Source of the DNA: Bacillota bacterium
GTDB lineage: Bacteria; Bacillota; Clostridia; Lachnospirales; Lachnospiraceae
NCBI GenBank assembly: GCA_023423335.1
Contig: JAFAFU010000012.1
Coordinates: forward strand, 1-64,000
DNA length: 64,000 nt
Reading direction: 5' to 3'
Part shown: in pieces, positions 15,856-24,482 of the stretch
Layout: every line of letters begins with the position of its first letter
How positions within the stretch are numbered: position 1 is the stretch's first letter
Program-made: the position numbers and the translations under genes
The notes under the pieces: model-generated
Database searches by the model: none
Told to the model about the DNA's origin: nothing
The model's input: the letters and a program-made list of their open reading frames with translations, nothing else

Positions 15856-16476
15856 ATGGCAAATGTAACAGTTTACAATATCGAAGGCAAGAAAGTAAGC
15901 ACTTTGGAGCTTAACGATGCAGTCTTCGGAGTAGAAATAAATGAGCATTTAGTACACATGGCAGTTGTCCAGCAGCTTGCGAACAAACGCCAGGGAACAC
16001 AGAGTGCTAAGACCCGCGCTGAAGTAAGAGGCGGCGGAAGAAAGCCTTGGAGACAGAAGGGAACCGGTCATGCAAGACAGGGTTCCACCAGATCCCCTCA
16101 ATGGAAGGGCGGCGGCGTTGTATTCGCTCCAAAGCCGAGAGATTATTCCTTCAAGATGAACAGGAAGGAAAAGGCTCTTGCAATCAAATCAGCCCTGACC
16201 TCCAGAGTAAACGCTGAAAAGTTTGTTGTTCTGGACAGCATCAGCTTTGATGAGATCAAGACCAAGAAGATGAAGGCAGTTCTTGACAATTTTAAATTAG
16301 AGAAGGCACTTGTTATCCTTGATAAGAAGGATGAGAATGTAACACTCTCCGCAAGAAACCTGCCGAAGGTAAGAACCGTATTAACAAACTCCATTAATGT
16401 ATACGACATCTTAAAGTATGATACTCTGGTATTAACAAAGGATGCTGTGGCACAGATCGAGGAGGTGTACGCATAA
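15856..16476 (+). CDS. rplD: 50S ribosomal protein L4
   Basis: 206 residues. The tunnel-lining loop is present (RGGGRKPWRQKGTGHARQGS), followed by the globular domain. In E. coli L4 is the repressor of this operon, so it is the natural candidate ligand for the leader upstream of rpsJ. The stop codon overlaps the rplW start by one base. Confidence 0.97.
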   Translation: MANVTVYNIEGKKVSTLELNDAVFGVEINEHLVHMAVVQQLANKRQGTQSAKTRAEVRGGGRKPWRQKGTGHARQGSTRSPQWKGGGVVFAPKPRDYSFKMNRKEKALAIKSALTSRVNAEKFVVLDSISFDEIKTKKMKAVLDNFKLEKALVILDKKDENVTLSARNLPKVRTVLTNSINVYDILKYDTLVLTKDAVAQIEEVYA

Positions 16477-16775
16477 TGGCAGATTTAAAATATTATGATA
16501 TAATCCTTAAGCCTATCGTAACTGAGAAGAGTATGAACTCCATGAGCGATAAGAAGTACACATTTTCCGTTCATCCGGATGCAACGAAGAGCCAGATCAA
16601 GGAAGCGGTAGAGAAGATGTTTGCCGGCACGAAGGTAGAGAAGGTAAACACCATGAACCTGGAAGGCAAGAACCGCAGACGTGGCAACACGGTGGGCAAG
16701 ACCTCCAAGACAAAGAAAGCTATTGTACAGTTGACCGCTGACAGCGCTGAGATCGAGATTTTCTCCGGACTGTAA
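16476..16775 (+). CDS. rplW: 50S ribosomal protein L23
   Basis: 99 residues beginning with a typical L23 segment, YYDIILKPIVTEKSM. L23 lies at the tunnel exit and docks trigger factor and SRP. The ATG overlaps the rplD stop codon, so translation is coupled. Confidence 0.97.
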   Translation: MADLKYYDIILKPIVTEKSMNSMSDKKYTFSVHPDATKSQIKEAVEKMFAGTKVEKVNTMNLEGKNRRRGNTVGKTSKTKKAIVQLTADSAEIEIFSGL

Positions 16776-16883
16776 AATAGATTACGGGCTGACAAAATCA
16801 AGTACTGTTATGCAGTACAGAATATGAAATGATACGAAATGATGCATCAGTATTGATACATCAAATTGAAAGGAGTGCAAAAC

Positions 16884-17726
16884 ATGGGAATCAAAACTTA
16901 TAGCCCATATACACCTTCCAGAAGACACATGACTGGTTCTGATTTTGCAGAAATCACAGCAACAAAGCCTGAGAAATCGCTGGTTGTTTCTTTAAAAAAG
17001 AATGCCGGCCGTAACAATCAGGGTAAGATTACTGTAAGACACCAGGGCGGTGGCTCCAGAAGAAAATATAGAATTATTGATTTCAAGAGAAGAAAAGACG
17101 GTATTCCCGCAGTTGTAGCGACGATCGAATACGATCCGAACAGAACGGCAAATATCGCATTATTACACTATGCAGATGGTGAGAAGGCATATATCCTTGC
17201 ACCGAATGGACTTACCGTCGGCGCCAGCCTGATGAATGGTGAGGCTGCCGAAGTAAAAGTAGGTAACTGCCTTCCCCTGAAAAACATCCCGGTTGGTACA
17301 CAGATCCATAACATCGAATTATATCCCGGCAAGGGAGCACAGTTGGTTCGTGCGGCAGGAAATTCCGCACAGCTTATGGCGAAGGAAGGTAAATATGCCA
17401 CACTCCGTCTTCCCAGCGGTGAGATGAGAATGGTTCCGATCAGCTGCAGAGCAACGATTGGCCAGGTTGGCAACATTGATCACGAGCTGATTAATGTCGG
17501 TAAAGCCGGACGTAAGCGTAACATGGGCATCAGACCTACCGTACGCGGTTCTGTTATGAATCCGAATGATCATCCTCACGGCGGTGGTGAAGGTAAGACA
17601 GGTATCGGTCGTCCGGGTCCTGTAACACCTTGGGGTAAGCCTGCTCTTGGTCTCAAGACAAGAAAGAACCACAAGAAGTCAAATAAGCTGATCGTAAGAA
17701 GAAGAGACGGCAAAGCGTTAAAATAA
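16884..17726 (+). CDS. rplB: 50S ribosomal protein L2
   Basis: 280 residues, starting MGIKTYSPYTPSRRHMTG. The C-terminal signature with the catalytically important histidine region (NPNDHPHGGGEGKTGIG) is intact. The start is chosen by AAAGGAG 8 nt upstream; an in-frame ATG six codons earlier lacks one. Confidence 0.97.
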   Translation: MGIKTYSPYTPSRRHMTGSDFAEITATKPEKSLVVSLKKNAGRNNQGKITVRHQGGGSRRKYRIIDFKRRKDGIPAVVATIEYDPNRTANIALLHYADGEKAYILAPNGLTVGASLMNGEAAEVKVGNCLPLKNIPVGTQIHNIELYPGKGAQLVRAAGNSAQLMAKEGKYATLRLPSGEMRMVPISCRATIGQVGNIDHELINVGKAGRKRNMGIRPTVRGSVMNPNDHPHGGGEGKTGIGRPGPVTPWGKPALGLKTRKNHKKSNKLIVRRRDGKALK

Positions 17727-17792
17727 TTTTTGGAAGCATTGGATTGGATAACCAGTCCGATAGTCAAGAGATTTCTAAGGAGGTTAGAATAC

Positions 17793-18074
17793 ATGGCTCG
17801 TTCACTTAAAAAGGGACCATTTGCTGATGATCATTTATTGAAAAAAGTAGATGCGCTCAATAAGGCCGGTGAAAAGACTGTTATTAAGACATGGTCTCGC
17901 CGCTCTACCATTTTCCCGCAGATGGTTGGACATACAATCGCTGTTCATGATGGCAGAAGGCATGTGCCGGTATATGTAACAGAAGATATGGTTGGACACA
18001 AGCTTGGTGAATTCGTTGCAACCAGAACCTATAGAGGACACGGCAAAGACGAAAAGAAAACTGGAAAGAGATAA
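17793..18074 (+). CDS. rpsS: 30S ribosomal protein S19
   Basis: 93 residues, beginning MARSLKKGPFADDHLLKK as in other bacteria. AAGGAGG precedes this ATG, so the 21-residue upstream extension from 17730 is not translated. S19 is in the 30S head beside S13. Confidence 0.97.
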   Translation: MARSLKKGPFADDHLLKKVDALNKAGEKTVIKTWSRRSTIFPQMVGHTIAVHDGRRHVPVYVTEDMVGHKLGEFVATRTYRGHGKDEKKTGKR

Positions 18075-18107
18075 TGCAAACGCATTGAATGGAAGGAGGT
18101 TTCATCC

Positions 18108-18491
18108 ATGGCGAAAGGACATAGATCCCAGATAAAGAGAGAAAGAAATGAAAACAAGGACAACAGAGCATCTGCTAAGTTATCTTATGCAAGAGTTTCC
18201 GTTCAGAAGGCTTGTTTCGTTTTAGACGCCATTCGAGGTAAGGATGTTAAGACAGCACTTGGTATTTTGGCTTATAACCCAAGATACGCATCAAGTTTAA
18301 TCGAAAAGATATTAAAGTCAGCAATCGCTAATGCTGAGGTTAAGAATATGGATCCCGAGAAGCTTTACATTGAGGAATGTTACGCTAATCAGGGACCGAT
18401 TATGAAAAGAATTCAACCCAGAGCACGTGGTACGGCATATCGCATTGAAAAGAGAATGTGCCATATCACAGTAGTTCTGAATGAAAGATAA
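18108..18491 (+). CDS. rplV: 50S ribosomal protein L22
   Basis: 127 residues. It has the L22 core (ARVSVQKACFVLDAIRGKD) and the beta-hairpin that lines the exit tunnel (IMKRIQPRARGTAYRIEKR). GGAGG precedes the ATG. Slightly longer than usual because of a charged N-terminus. Confidence 0.97.
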   Translation: MAKGHRSQIKRERNENKDNRASAKLSYARVSVQKACFVLDAIRGKDVKTALGILAYNPRYASSLIEKILKSAIANAEVKNMDPEKLYIEECYANQGPIMKRIQPRARGTAYRIEKRMCHITVVLNER

Positions 18492-18502
18492 GGAGGGCAA
18501 TA

Positions 18503-19162
18503 ATGGGACAAAAGGTTAATCCTCATGGCTTAAGAGTCGGAGTCATTAATGACTGGGATTCAAGATGGTATGCTGAAGCGGATTTTGCTGATAATCTTGT
18601 GGAAGACTACAAGATCAGAACATATCTGAAGAAAAAGTTGTACAGCGCAGGCGTTTCCAAGATTGAGATCGAAAGAGCATCTGATCGCTTAAAGATAATA
18701 ATTTTTACTGCTAAGCCCGGTGTAGTAATCGGTCGCCAGGGTACAGAAATTGAGAAGCTGAAGGAAGAGATCCAGAAATTTTCTGAGAAGAAGCTTAATC
18801 TGGAGATCAAAGAGATTAAGAGACCTGACGTAGACGCACAGCTTGTTGCTGAGAACATTGCTACCCAGCTCGAAAACCGTATCTCTTTCAGAAGAGCAAT
18901 GAAGTCCACTATGGCAAGAACCATGAAAGCCGGAGCCAAGGGTATCAAGGCTGCAGTTGCCGGCCGTCTTGGCGGTGCTGATATTGCCCGTACAGAATTC
19001 TACAGCGAAGGAACGATTCCGTTACAGACCTTACGCGCTAACATCGATTATGGTTTTGCGGAAGCAGATACCACATACGGTAAATTAGGCGTAAAGGTAT
19101 GGATATACCATGGTGAGGTACTTCCTACAAAAGGAAACAAAAAGGAAGGGAGCGATGTTTAA
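18503..19162 (+). CDS. rpsC: 30S ribosomal protein S3
   Basis: 219 residues with an N-terminal KH domain (including IIIFTAKPGVVIGRQGTEIE, the GxxG loop) and the C-terminal domain RAMKSTMARTMKAGAKGIK. It forms part of the mRNA entry channel and helicase. AAGGAGG precedes the ATG. Confidence 0.97.
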   Translation: MGQKVNPHGLRVGVINDWDSRWYAEADFADNLVEDYKIRTYLKKKLYSAGVSKIEIERASDRLKIIIFTAKPGVVIGRQGTEIEKLKEEIQKFSEKKLNLEIKEIKRPDVDAQLVAENIATQLENRISFRRAMKSTMARTMKAGAKGIKAAVAGRLGGADIARTEFYSEGTIPLQTLRANIDYGFAEADTTYGKLGVKVWIYHGEVLPTKGNKKEGSDV

Positions 19163-19600
19163 ATGTTAATGCCGAAGAGAGTAAAACGCCGTAAGCAGTT
19201 CCGTGGTTCTATGGCTGGTAAAATATCAAGAGGCAACACAATCTCTCAGGGTGAATATGGTCTTGTGGCATTGGAGCCCTGCTGGGTTAAATCAAACCAG
19301 ATCGAGGCTGCCCGTGTTGCCATGACACGTTTCACAAAGCGTGGCGGTAAAGTTTGGATTAAAATATTCCCTGATAAACCTGTAACAACAAAGCCTGCTG
19401 AAACCCGAATGGGTTCCGGTAAAGGTACACTCGAGTATTGGGTAGCAGTTGTTAAGCCGGGCCGTGTAATGTTCGAAATCGCCGGAATTCCCGAGGAGAC
19501 CGCGAGAGAAGCATTACGTCTTGCAATGCACAAATTACCGTTGAAGTGTAAGATCGTATCCCGTGCAGACTTAGAAGGCGGTGAAAACAGTGAAAACTAA
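19163..19600 (+). CDS. rplP: 50S ribosomal protein L16
   Basis: 145 residues, starting MLMPKRVKRRKQFRGSMAGK, the usual Firmicute form. The ATG follows the rpsC stop directly. The motif WVAVVKPGRVMFEIAGIPEE is intact. L16 helps position tRNA in the A site. Confidence 0.97.
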   Translation: MLMPKRVKRRKQFRGSMAGKISRGNTISQGEYGLVALEPCWVKSNQIEAARVAMTRFTKRGGKVWIKIFPDKPVTTKPAETRMGSGKGTLEYWVAVVKPGRVMFEIAGIPEETAREALRLAMHKLPLKCKIVSRADLEGGENSEN

Positions 19601-19799
19601 TAAATATGTAGAAGATTTAAAAACAAAATCAGCTGCAGAATTGAATGGTGAATTAGTAGCTGCGAAGAAGGAGCTCTTCAACTTAAGGTTCCAGAATGCA
19701 ACTAACCAGTTGGATAACACAAGCAGAATTAAGGAAGTCAGGAGAAACATCGCAAGAATTCAGACCGTAATCTCCGAGCTTTCGAAGGCTTCTAAATAA
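19590..19799 (+). CDS. rpmC: 50S ribosomal protein L29
   Basis: 69 residues, starting at GTG 19590 (MKTNKYVEDLK...), with AAGGCGG 8 nt upstream. An earlier in-frame GTG at 19581 would add three residues but has poorer spacing. The L29 motif ELFNLRFQNATNQLDN is clear. It overlaps the end of rplP by 11 bp. Confidence 0.93.
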   Translation: MKTNKYVEDLKTKSAAELNGELVAAKKELFNLRFQNATNQLDNTSRIKEVRRNIARIQTVISELSKASK

Positions 19800-19878
19800 T
19801 GATGGATTGGAGGGCCTGCCTTACCGGTAAGCAGTTAGCCGGGTTAAGGAACCTACAGTCATGGAAAGGAGTATTGTT

Positions 19879-20133
19879 GTGGAAAGAAATTTAAGAAAAG
19901 TACGTATCGGCAAGGTAGTCAGCGACAAGATGGATAAGACAATCGTAGTTGCTGTTGTGGACAACGTAAAACATCCTTTATATGGCAAGATCGTGAAGAG
20001 AACCTACAAGCTGAAGGCGCATGATGAGAAGAATGAGTGTACCATCGGTGACAGAGTTAAGGTAATGGAGACAAGACCGTTATCCAAGGATAAGAGATGG
20101 AGACTTGTGGAGATTATCGAGAAGGCAAAATAA
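19879..20133 (+). CDS. rpsQ: 30S ribosomal protein S17
   Basis: 84 residues. The GTG at 19879 gives the canonical MERNLRKVRIGKVVSDKMDK and has AAAGGAG 7 nt upstream; the ATG at 19861 lies ahead of that RBS and is rejected. It has the OB fold of a primary 16S rRNA binder. Confidence 0.95.
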   Translation: MERNLRKVRIGKVVSDKMDKTIVVAVVDNVKHPLYGKIVKRTYKLKAHDEKNECTIGDRVKVMETRPLSKDKRWRLVEIIEKAK

Positions 20134-20219
20134 ATCTCAATGCACATGATTGTCAATAAAACAGGTATGCCGGAAACGGCGTACAGGTTGGGTTTATTAC
20201 AACTGAAAGGAGTATTATC

Positions 20220-20588
20220 ATGATCCAGGCGGAATCAAGACTTAGAGTTGCCGACAATACCGGTGCAAAAGAGTTGCTTTGCATCAGAGTACTTGGCGGA
20301 TCAACCAGAAGATATGCTAATATAGGCGATATCATCGTTGCTTCGGTTAAGGATGCAACACCAGGCGGTGTTGTTAAGAAGGGCGACGTAGTTAAGGCCG
20401 TTGTAGTGCGTACCGTTAAAGGTGCACGCCGCAAGGATGGCTCTTATATTAGATTTGATGAGAATGCTGCCGTTATTATTAAGGAAGACAAGAACCCGAA
20501 GGGCACTCGTATCTTTGGGCCGGTAGCAAGAGAATTAAGAGAGAAACAATTCATGAAAATCGTTTCTTTAGCACCAGAAGTATTATAG
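20220..20588 (+). CDS. rplN: 50S ribosomal protein L14
   Basis: 122 residues, exactly the usual length, starting MIQAESRLRVADNTGAKELL. The L14 signature is near residues 60-85 (VKAVVVRTVKGARRKDGSYI). GAAAGGAG precedes the ATG. Confidence 0.97.
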   Translation: MIQAESRLRVADNTGAKELLCIRVLGGSTRRYANIGDIIVASVKDATPGGVVKKGDVVKAVVVRTVKGARRKDGSYIRFDENAAVIIKEDKNPKGTRIFGPVARELREKQFMKIVSLAPEVL

Positions 20589-20601
20589 GGAGGTGGCGAC
20601 A

Positions 20602-20919
20602 GTGGCAACGATGAAAATTAAAAAGGGTGACAACGTTAAGGTTATCACCGGCAAAGATAAAGGCAAAGAAGGCAAGGTTATTGCTGTAACTGACGGTAAG
20701 CTTTTAGTAGAAGGCGTTAACATGATCAGCAAGCATACCAAGGCTAACCAGAAAAATCCCAAGGGTGGCATTATCCACCAGGAATCACCGATTGACGCTT
20801 CAAACGTTATGTATCTTCATAAGGGTAAAGCTACCCGCGTTGGCTTCAAGACCGTTGAAGATAAGAAGGGAACCAAAAAGGTTCGTTTCGCTAAGTCAAC
20901 AGGCGATGTTATTGACTAA
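20602..20919 (+). CDS. rplX: 50S ribosomal protein L24
   Basis: 105 residues with the KOW motif KGDNVKVITGKDKGKEGKV. The start is placed at GTG 20602 (MATMKIKKGD) because GGGAGG lies 8 nt upstream; a GTG at 20593 overlaps that RBS and the ATG at 20611 is too far. L24 initiates 50S assembly. Confidence 0.93.
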   Translation: MATMKIKKGDNVKVITGKDKGKEGKVIAVTDGKLLVEGVNMISKHTKANQKNPKGGIIHQESPIDASNVMYLHKGKATRVGFKTVEDKKGTKKVRFAKSTGDVID

Positions 20920-20943
20920 TTCAGAGAGGAGGTTTGGGTAAAG

Positions 20944-21483
20944 GTGGCTAGATTAAAAGATTTTTATAAAAATGAAGTTGTAGCCGGCATGACAAAGAAA
21001 TTCGGATATAAGAACGTAATGGAAGTGCCTAAGCTTAATAAAATTGTCATCAACATGGGTGTTGGTGAGGCTAAGGATAACGCTAAGGTTTTAGAGACTG
21101 CGGCAAAGGATATGGAAATTATCGCAGGACAGAAGCCGGTTATCACAAAAGCTAAGAAATCCGTTGCTAACTTCAAGCTCAGAGAAGGTATGTCCATCGG
21201 TTGTAAGGTTACCTTAAGAGGCGAGAAGATGTATGAGTTTGCAGACAGACTGATCAATTTGGCTTTACCTCGGGTTCGTGACTTCAGAGGTGTTAATCCG
21301 AACGCATTTGACGGCAGAGGAAACTATTCCCTCGGCATCAAGGAGCAGCTGATCTTCCCTGAAATCGAGTATGATAAAGTAGATAAGGTAAGAGGTATGG
21401 ATATCATCTTTGTTACCACTGCGAATACGGATGAAGAAGCTCGTGAACTGTTAACACAATTCGGTATGCCATTTAGAAAATAA
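20944..21483 (+). CDS. rplE: 50S ribosomal protein L5
   Basis: 179 residues, GTG start after GAGGAGG. It has the typical KLNKIVINMGVGEA and the DxxRGMDIIFVTTA C-terminal strand. It binds 5S rRNA and contacts S13 at an inter-subunit bridge. Confidence 0.96.
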   Translation: MARLKDFYKNEVVAGMTKKFGYKNVMEVPKLNKIVINMGVGEAKDNAKVLETAAKDMEIIAGQKPVITKAKKSVANFKLREGMSIGCKVTLRGEKMYEFADRLINLALPRVRDFRGVNPNAFDGRGNYSLGIKEQLIFPEIEYDKVDKVRGMDIIFVTTANTDEEARELLTQFGMPFRK

Positions 21484-21496
21484 GGAGGGAATTTCC

Positions 21497-21682
21497 ATGG
21501 CTAAAACGTCAATGAAAATAAAGCAACAGCGTACGCAGAAATTCTCCACCAGAGAATATAACCGTTGCAGAATTTGCGGACGTCCGCATGCTTATTTAAG
21601 AAAGTACGGAATCTGCAGAATTTGTTTTCGTGAGTTAGCGTACAAAGGTCAGATACCAGGCGTGAAGAAAGCTAGCTGGTAA
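21497..21682 (+). CDS. rpsN: 30S ribosomal protein S14, zinc type
   Basis: 61 residues, the short zinc-binding (type Z) form. Four cysteines occur in CRICGRPHAYLRKYGICRIC. The AAGGAGG/ATG spacing is ideal. The zinc form is the vegetative S14; no zinc-free paralogue is in the window. Confidence 0.97.
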   Translation: MAKTSMKIKQQRTQKFSTREYNRCRICGRPHAYLRKYGICRICFRELAYKGQIPGVKKASW

Positions 21683-21707
21683 GAGGTTAAGAAAGGAGGC
21701 AAATGAA

Positions 21708-22109
21708 ATGACAATGAGCGATCCCATTGCAGATATGCTTACAAGAATCCGTAATGCAAATACTGCGAAACATGATACAGTAGATGTACCTGCTTCAAAG
21801 ATGAAAATTGCTATTGCTGACATCCTTGTAAAAGAGGGCTATATCAGAAAGTATGATATCGAGGAAGTCGGAAGCTTTAAGACAATCCATATCACATTAA
21901 AGTATGGTAAAGATAAAAATGTTAAGATTATTACCGGCCTTAAAAGAATCTCTAAACCCGGTCTTCGCGTATATGCGAACAAGGACCAGCTGCCTAAGGT
22001 TCTCGGAGGCTTAGGTGTTGCAATCATCTCTACAAACAAGGGTGTAGTCACCGACAGAGAAGCAAGAGATTTAAACGTAGGCGGAGAGGTGCTTGCCTTT
22101 ATCTGGTAA
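21708..22109 (+). CDS. rpsH: 30S ribosomal protein S8
   Basis: 133 residues, MTMSDPIADMLTRIRNANTA. The start at 21708 is 8 nt from AAAGGAGG; the second ATG two codons on is possible. In E. coli S8 represses the spc operon. A 229-bp hairpin-rich gap follows. Confidence 0.96.
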   Translation: MTMSDPIADMLTRIRNANTAKHDTVDVPASKMKIAIADILVKEGYIRKYDIEEVGSFKTIHITLKYGKDKNVKIITGLKRISKPGLRVYANKDQLPKVLGGLGVAIISTNKGVVTDREARDLNVGGEVLAFIW

Positions 22110-22122
22110 GATGGCAGTAATC

Positions 22123-22255
22123 AAGATCAGGTCGAAGAGCTGATCTTAAGCCTCGGTAACGAGGCGTACCGACGAAGGCGGTTGATTACGAACAACGAAC
22201 GAAAACGCAAGTTTTCGTGAGTCTGGACCTTTTAGAAAGCCAGATCGCAGATCTG
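22123..22255 (+). promoter_or_regulatory. Hairpin-rich spacer between rpsH and rplF
   Basis: Four clean stems lie in a row: AAGATCAG/CTGATCTT (22123-22147), GCCTCG/CGAGGC (22150-22165), CGAAAAC/GTTTTCG (22200-22217) and CAGAT/ATCTG (22241-22255). They occupy a 229-bp gap that is unusually long for this operon. They may be an RNase processing region or a regulatory RNA element, as no coding sequence is seen. Confidence 0.45.
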
Positions 22256-22338
22256 ATTTGTAAATTTTATAATAAAGAACAAGGATGTACAATTAATGAG
22301 AATATAGGTTTCTCTCAAAAACAATAGGAGGTGCGGGC

Positions 22339-22881
22339 ATGTCACGTATAGGAAGAATGCCTATCGCTGTACCTGCAGGCGTTACTGTAGCTATAGCAGA
22401 AAATAATAAAGTGACCGTGAAAGGTCCCAAGGGAACATTGGAAAGAGTGTTGCCTTCAGAAATGCTGATCAAGGTAGAGGGTGCGGAAATTACGGTTACA
22501 AGACCGAATGAATTAAAGAAAATGAAAGCTCTTCATGGTCTCACCAGAACGCTGATCGCTAACATGGTAACCGGTGTAACCGAGGGCTATCAGAAGACCC
22601 TGGAAATCAACGGCGTTGGTTACAGGGCAGCGAAAGCAGGTAAGGAATTGACATTAACCCTGGGATATTCCCATCCGGTAGTAATGACTGATCCGGAAGG
22701 AATTGAGTCTGTTTTAGAGGGTCAGAACAAGATTATTGTTAAAGGTATTGATAAAGAAAAGGTTGGCCAATATTCCGCTGAAATCAGAGCAAAGAGAGCA
22801 CCGGAACCGTATAAGGGCAAGGGCATTAAGTATTCTGATGAAGTGATCAGACGCAAGGTTGGTAAGACCGGTAAAAAATAA
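22339..22881 (+). CDS. rplF: 50S ribosomal protein L6
   Basis: 180 residues, starting MSRIGRMPIAVPAGV. The C-terminal signature PEPYKGKGIKY is intact. AGGAGG precedes the start. It lies near the sarcin-ricin loop in the 50S subunit. Confidence 0.97.
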   Translation: MSRIGRMPIAVPAGVTVAIAENNKVTVKGPKGTLERVLPSEMLIKVEGAEITVTRPNELKKMKALHGLTRTLIANMVTGVTEGYQKTLEINGVGYRAAKAGKELTLTLGYSHPVVMTDPEGIESVLEGQNKIIVKGIDKEKVGQYSAEIRAKRAPEPYKGKGIKYSDEVIRRKVGKTGKK

Positions 22882-22898
22882 AGGAGGAGTGAAATAAT

Positions 22899-23267
22899 AT
22901 GGTTAACAAAGAATCAAGATCTAAAATCCGTGTTAAAAAGCATATTAAAATACGTAACCGTTTCACAGGTACTCCTGAGAGACCGCGTTTGGCTGTGTTT
23001 AGAAGCAACAATCATATGTATGCGCAGATCATTGATGATACAGTAGGAAATACTTTAGTTGCAGCGTCCACCCTGGAGAAGGATGTTAAGGCTGAACTTC
23101 AGAAAACCAACGATGTAGCGGCAGCAGCGTACTTAGGTACTGTGATTGCTAAGAAAGCATTGGAAAAAGGTATTAAAGCTGTTGTCTTTGATAGAGGCGG
23201 ATTCATATATCAAGGAAAGATCAAGGCATTGGCAGATGCAGCCCGCGCGGCTGGTCTGGAATTCTAG
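22899..23267 (+). CDS. rplR: 50S ribosomal protein L18
   Basis: 122 residues, with the core RPRLAVFRSNNHMYAQIIDD and a basic N-terminus. It binds 5S rRNA together with L5. AAGGAGG lies upstream. Confidence 0.97.
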   Translation: MVNKESRSKIRVKKHIKIRNRFTGTPERPRLAVFRSNNHMYAQIIDDTVGNTLVAASTLEKDVKAELQKTNDVAAAAYLGTVIAKKALEKGIKAVVFDRGGFIYQGKIKALADAARAAGLEF

Positions 23268-23283
23268 GCAAGGAGGAAAACAC

Positions 23284-23790
23284 ATGAAACGTTCAATCGT
23301 TGATACCAGTCAACTGGAATTAGAAGATAAAGTAGTATCAATCAAGCGTGTAACTAAGGTTGTAAAAGGTGGACGTAACTTCCGTTTTACGGCATTAGTA
23401 GTTGTTGGCGACAGGAACGGACACGTTGGTGCAGGCCTTGGTAAAGCAACAGAAATTCCTGAGGCAATCCGTAAGGGAAAAGAAGATGCGATGAAGAAGT
23501 TAATCAGTCTGCCAATTGATGAGAACGGCAGCGTTCCTCACGACTTTATCGGTAAGTTCGGCAGTGCTACCGTATTACTCAAGAGATCTCCAGAGGGTAC
23601 CGGTGTTATCGCAGGCGGTCCTGCGCGTAATGTACTTGAGCTTGCAGGCTTCAAGAATATCCGTACCAAATCTCTCGGTTCCAACAATAAGCAGAATGTA
23701 GTTCTTGCTACCATTGATGGATTAAGCCAGTTAAAGACCCCTGAGGAAGTAGCTAAGCTTCGTGGTATTCCCGTAGAGCAGCTCAGATAA
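23284..23790 (+). CDS. rpsE: 30S ribosomal protein S5
   Basis: 168 residues beginning MKRSIVDTSQLELEDKVVSI. The S5 double-stranded-RNA-binding region (GGRNFRFTALVVVGDRNGHV) and C-terminal GVIAGGPARNVLELAG are clear. The start is set by AAGGAGG at 23270-23276; an in-frame ATG inside rplR (23146) would give a nonsense N-terminus. Confidence 0.97.
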   Translation: MKRSIVDTSQLELEDKVVSIKRVTKVVKGGRNFRFTALVVVGDRNGHVGAGLGKATEIPEAIRKGKEDAMKKLISLPIDENGSVPHDFIGKFGSATVLLKRSPEGTGVIAGGPARNVLELAGFKNIRTKSLGSNNKQNVVLATIDGLSQLKTPEEVAKLRGIPVEQLR

Positions 23791-23830
23791 TCGCTGTCTG
23801 GCGTAATCATTTAAATTTGGAGGTGTCAAA

Positions 23831-24013
23831 ATGGCAGATAAATTAAAAATCACATTAGTGAAATCCACAATCGGTGCCATTCCTAAGCACAAAGCGACTG
23901 TTGCGGCTCTCGGTTTAAAGAAGCTTCAACAGACCGCCCTGATGCCCGACAATGCGGCTGTCAGAGGAATGGTCGATCAGGTGAAACACTTATTAAAGGT
24001 CGAAGAAATATAA
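23831..24013 (+). CDS. rpmD: 50S ribosomal protein L30
   Basis: 60 residues, the usual length. LKITLVKSTIGAIPKHKATV is the L30 signature. GGAGG lies before the ATG. Confidence 0.96.
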   Translation: MADKLKITLVKSTIGAIPKHKATVAALGLKKLQQTALMPDNAAVRGMVDQVKHLLKVEEI

Positions 24014-24040
24014 TTTGCTTAAAGAAGGAGGTGCACGTAG

Positions 24041-24481
24041 ATGAATCTATCAGAATTAAAACCGGCATGCGGTTCCAGACAGAGCGGTAACTTCAGAAGA
24101 GGCCGCGGTCATGGATCAGGCAACGGAAAGACAGCTGGTAAGGGTCATAAAGGCCAGAAAGCCCGTTCGGGAGCTCCCAGAGTTGGTTTTGAAGGCGGTC
24201 AGATGCCCTTATACAGAAGAATTCCGAAGCGTGGTTTCCATAACCGTAATACAAAGGAAATCGTTGCAATAAATGTTGATGTATTAAATAGATTTGATGA
24301 TGGTGCTACAGTAACAGTTGATTCATTAATAGAGATAGGAATCATTAAAAATCCGAAAGACGGAGTTAAGATTCTTGGAAATGGAGAACTTACTAAGAAG
24401 CTGGATGTCAAGGTCAACGCATTTAGTGCAGGCGCTGTAGAGAAAATTCAAGCTCTTGGTGGAAATGCTGAGGTGATTTAA
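24041..24481 (+). CDS. rplO: 50S ribosomal protein L15
   Basis: 146 residues: the glycine/arginine-rich N-terminal extension (GRGHGSGNGKTAGKGHKGQK) then the globular domain ending in AGAVEKIQALGGNAEVI. It is followed one base later by secY. Confidence 0.97.
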   Translation: MNLSELKPACGSRQSGNFRRGRGHGSGNGKTAGKGHKGQKARSGAPRVGFEGGQMPLYRRIPKRGFHNRNTKEIVAINVDVLNRFDDGATVTVDSLIEIGIIKNPKDGVKILGNGELTKKLDVKVNAFSAGAVEKIQALGGNAEVI

Positions 24482-24482
24482 T

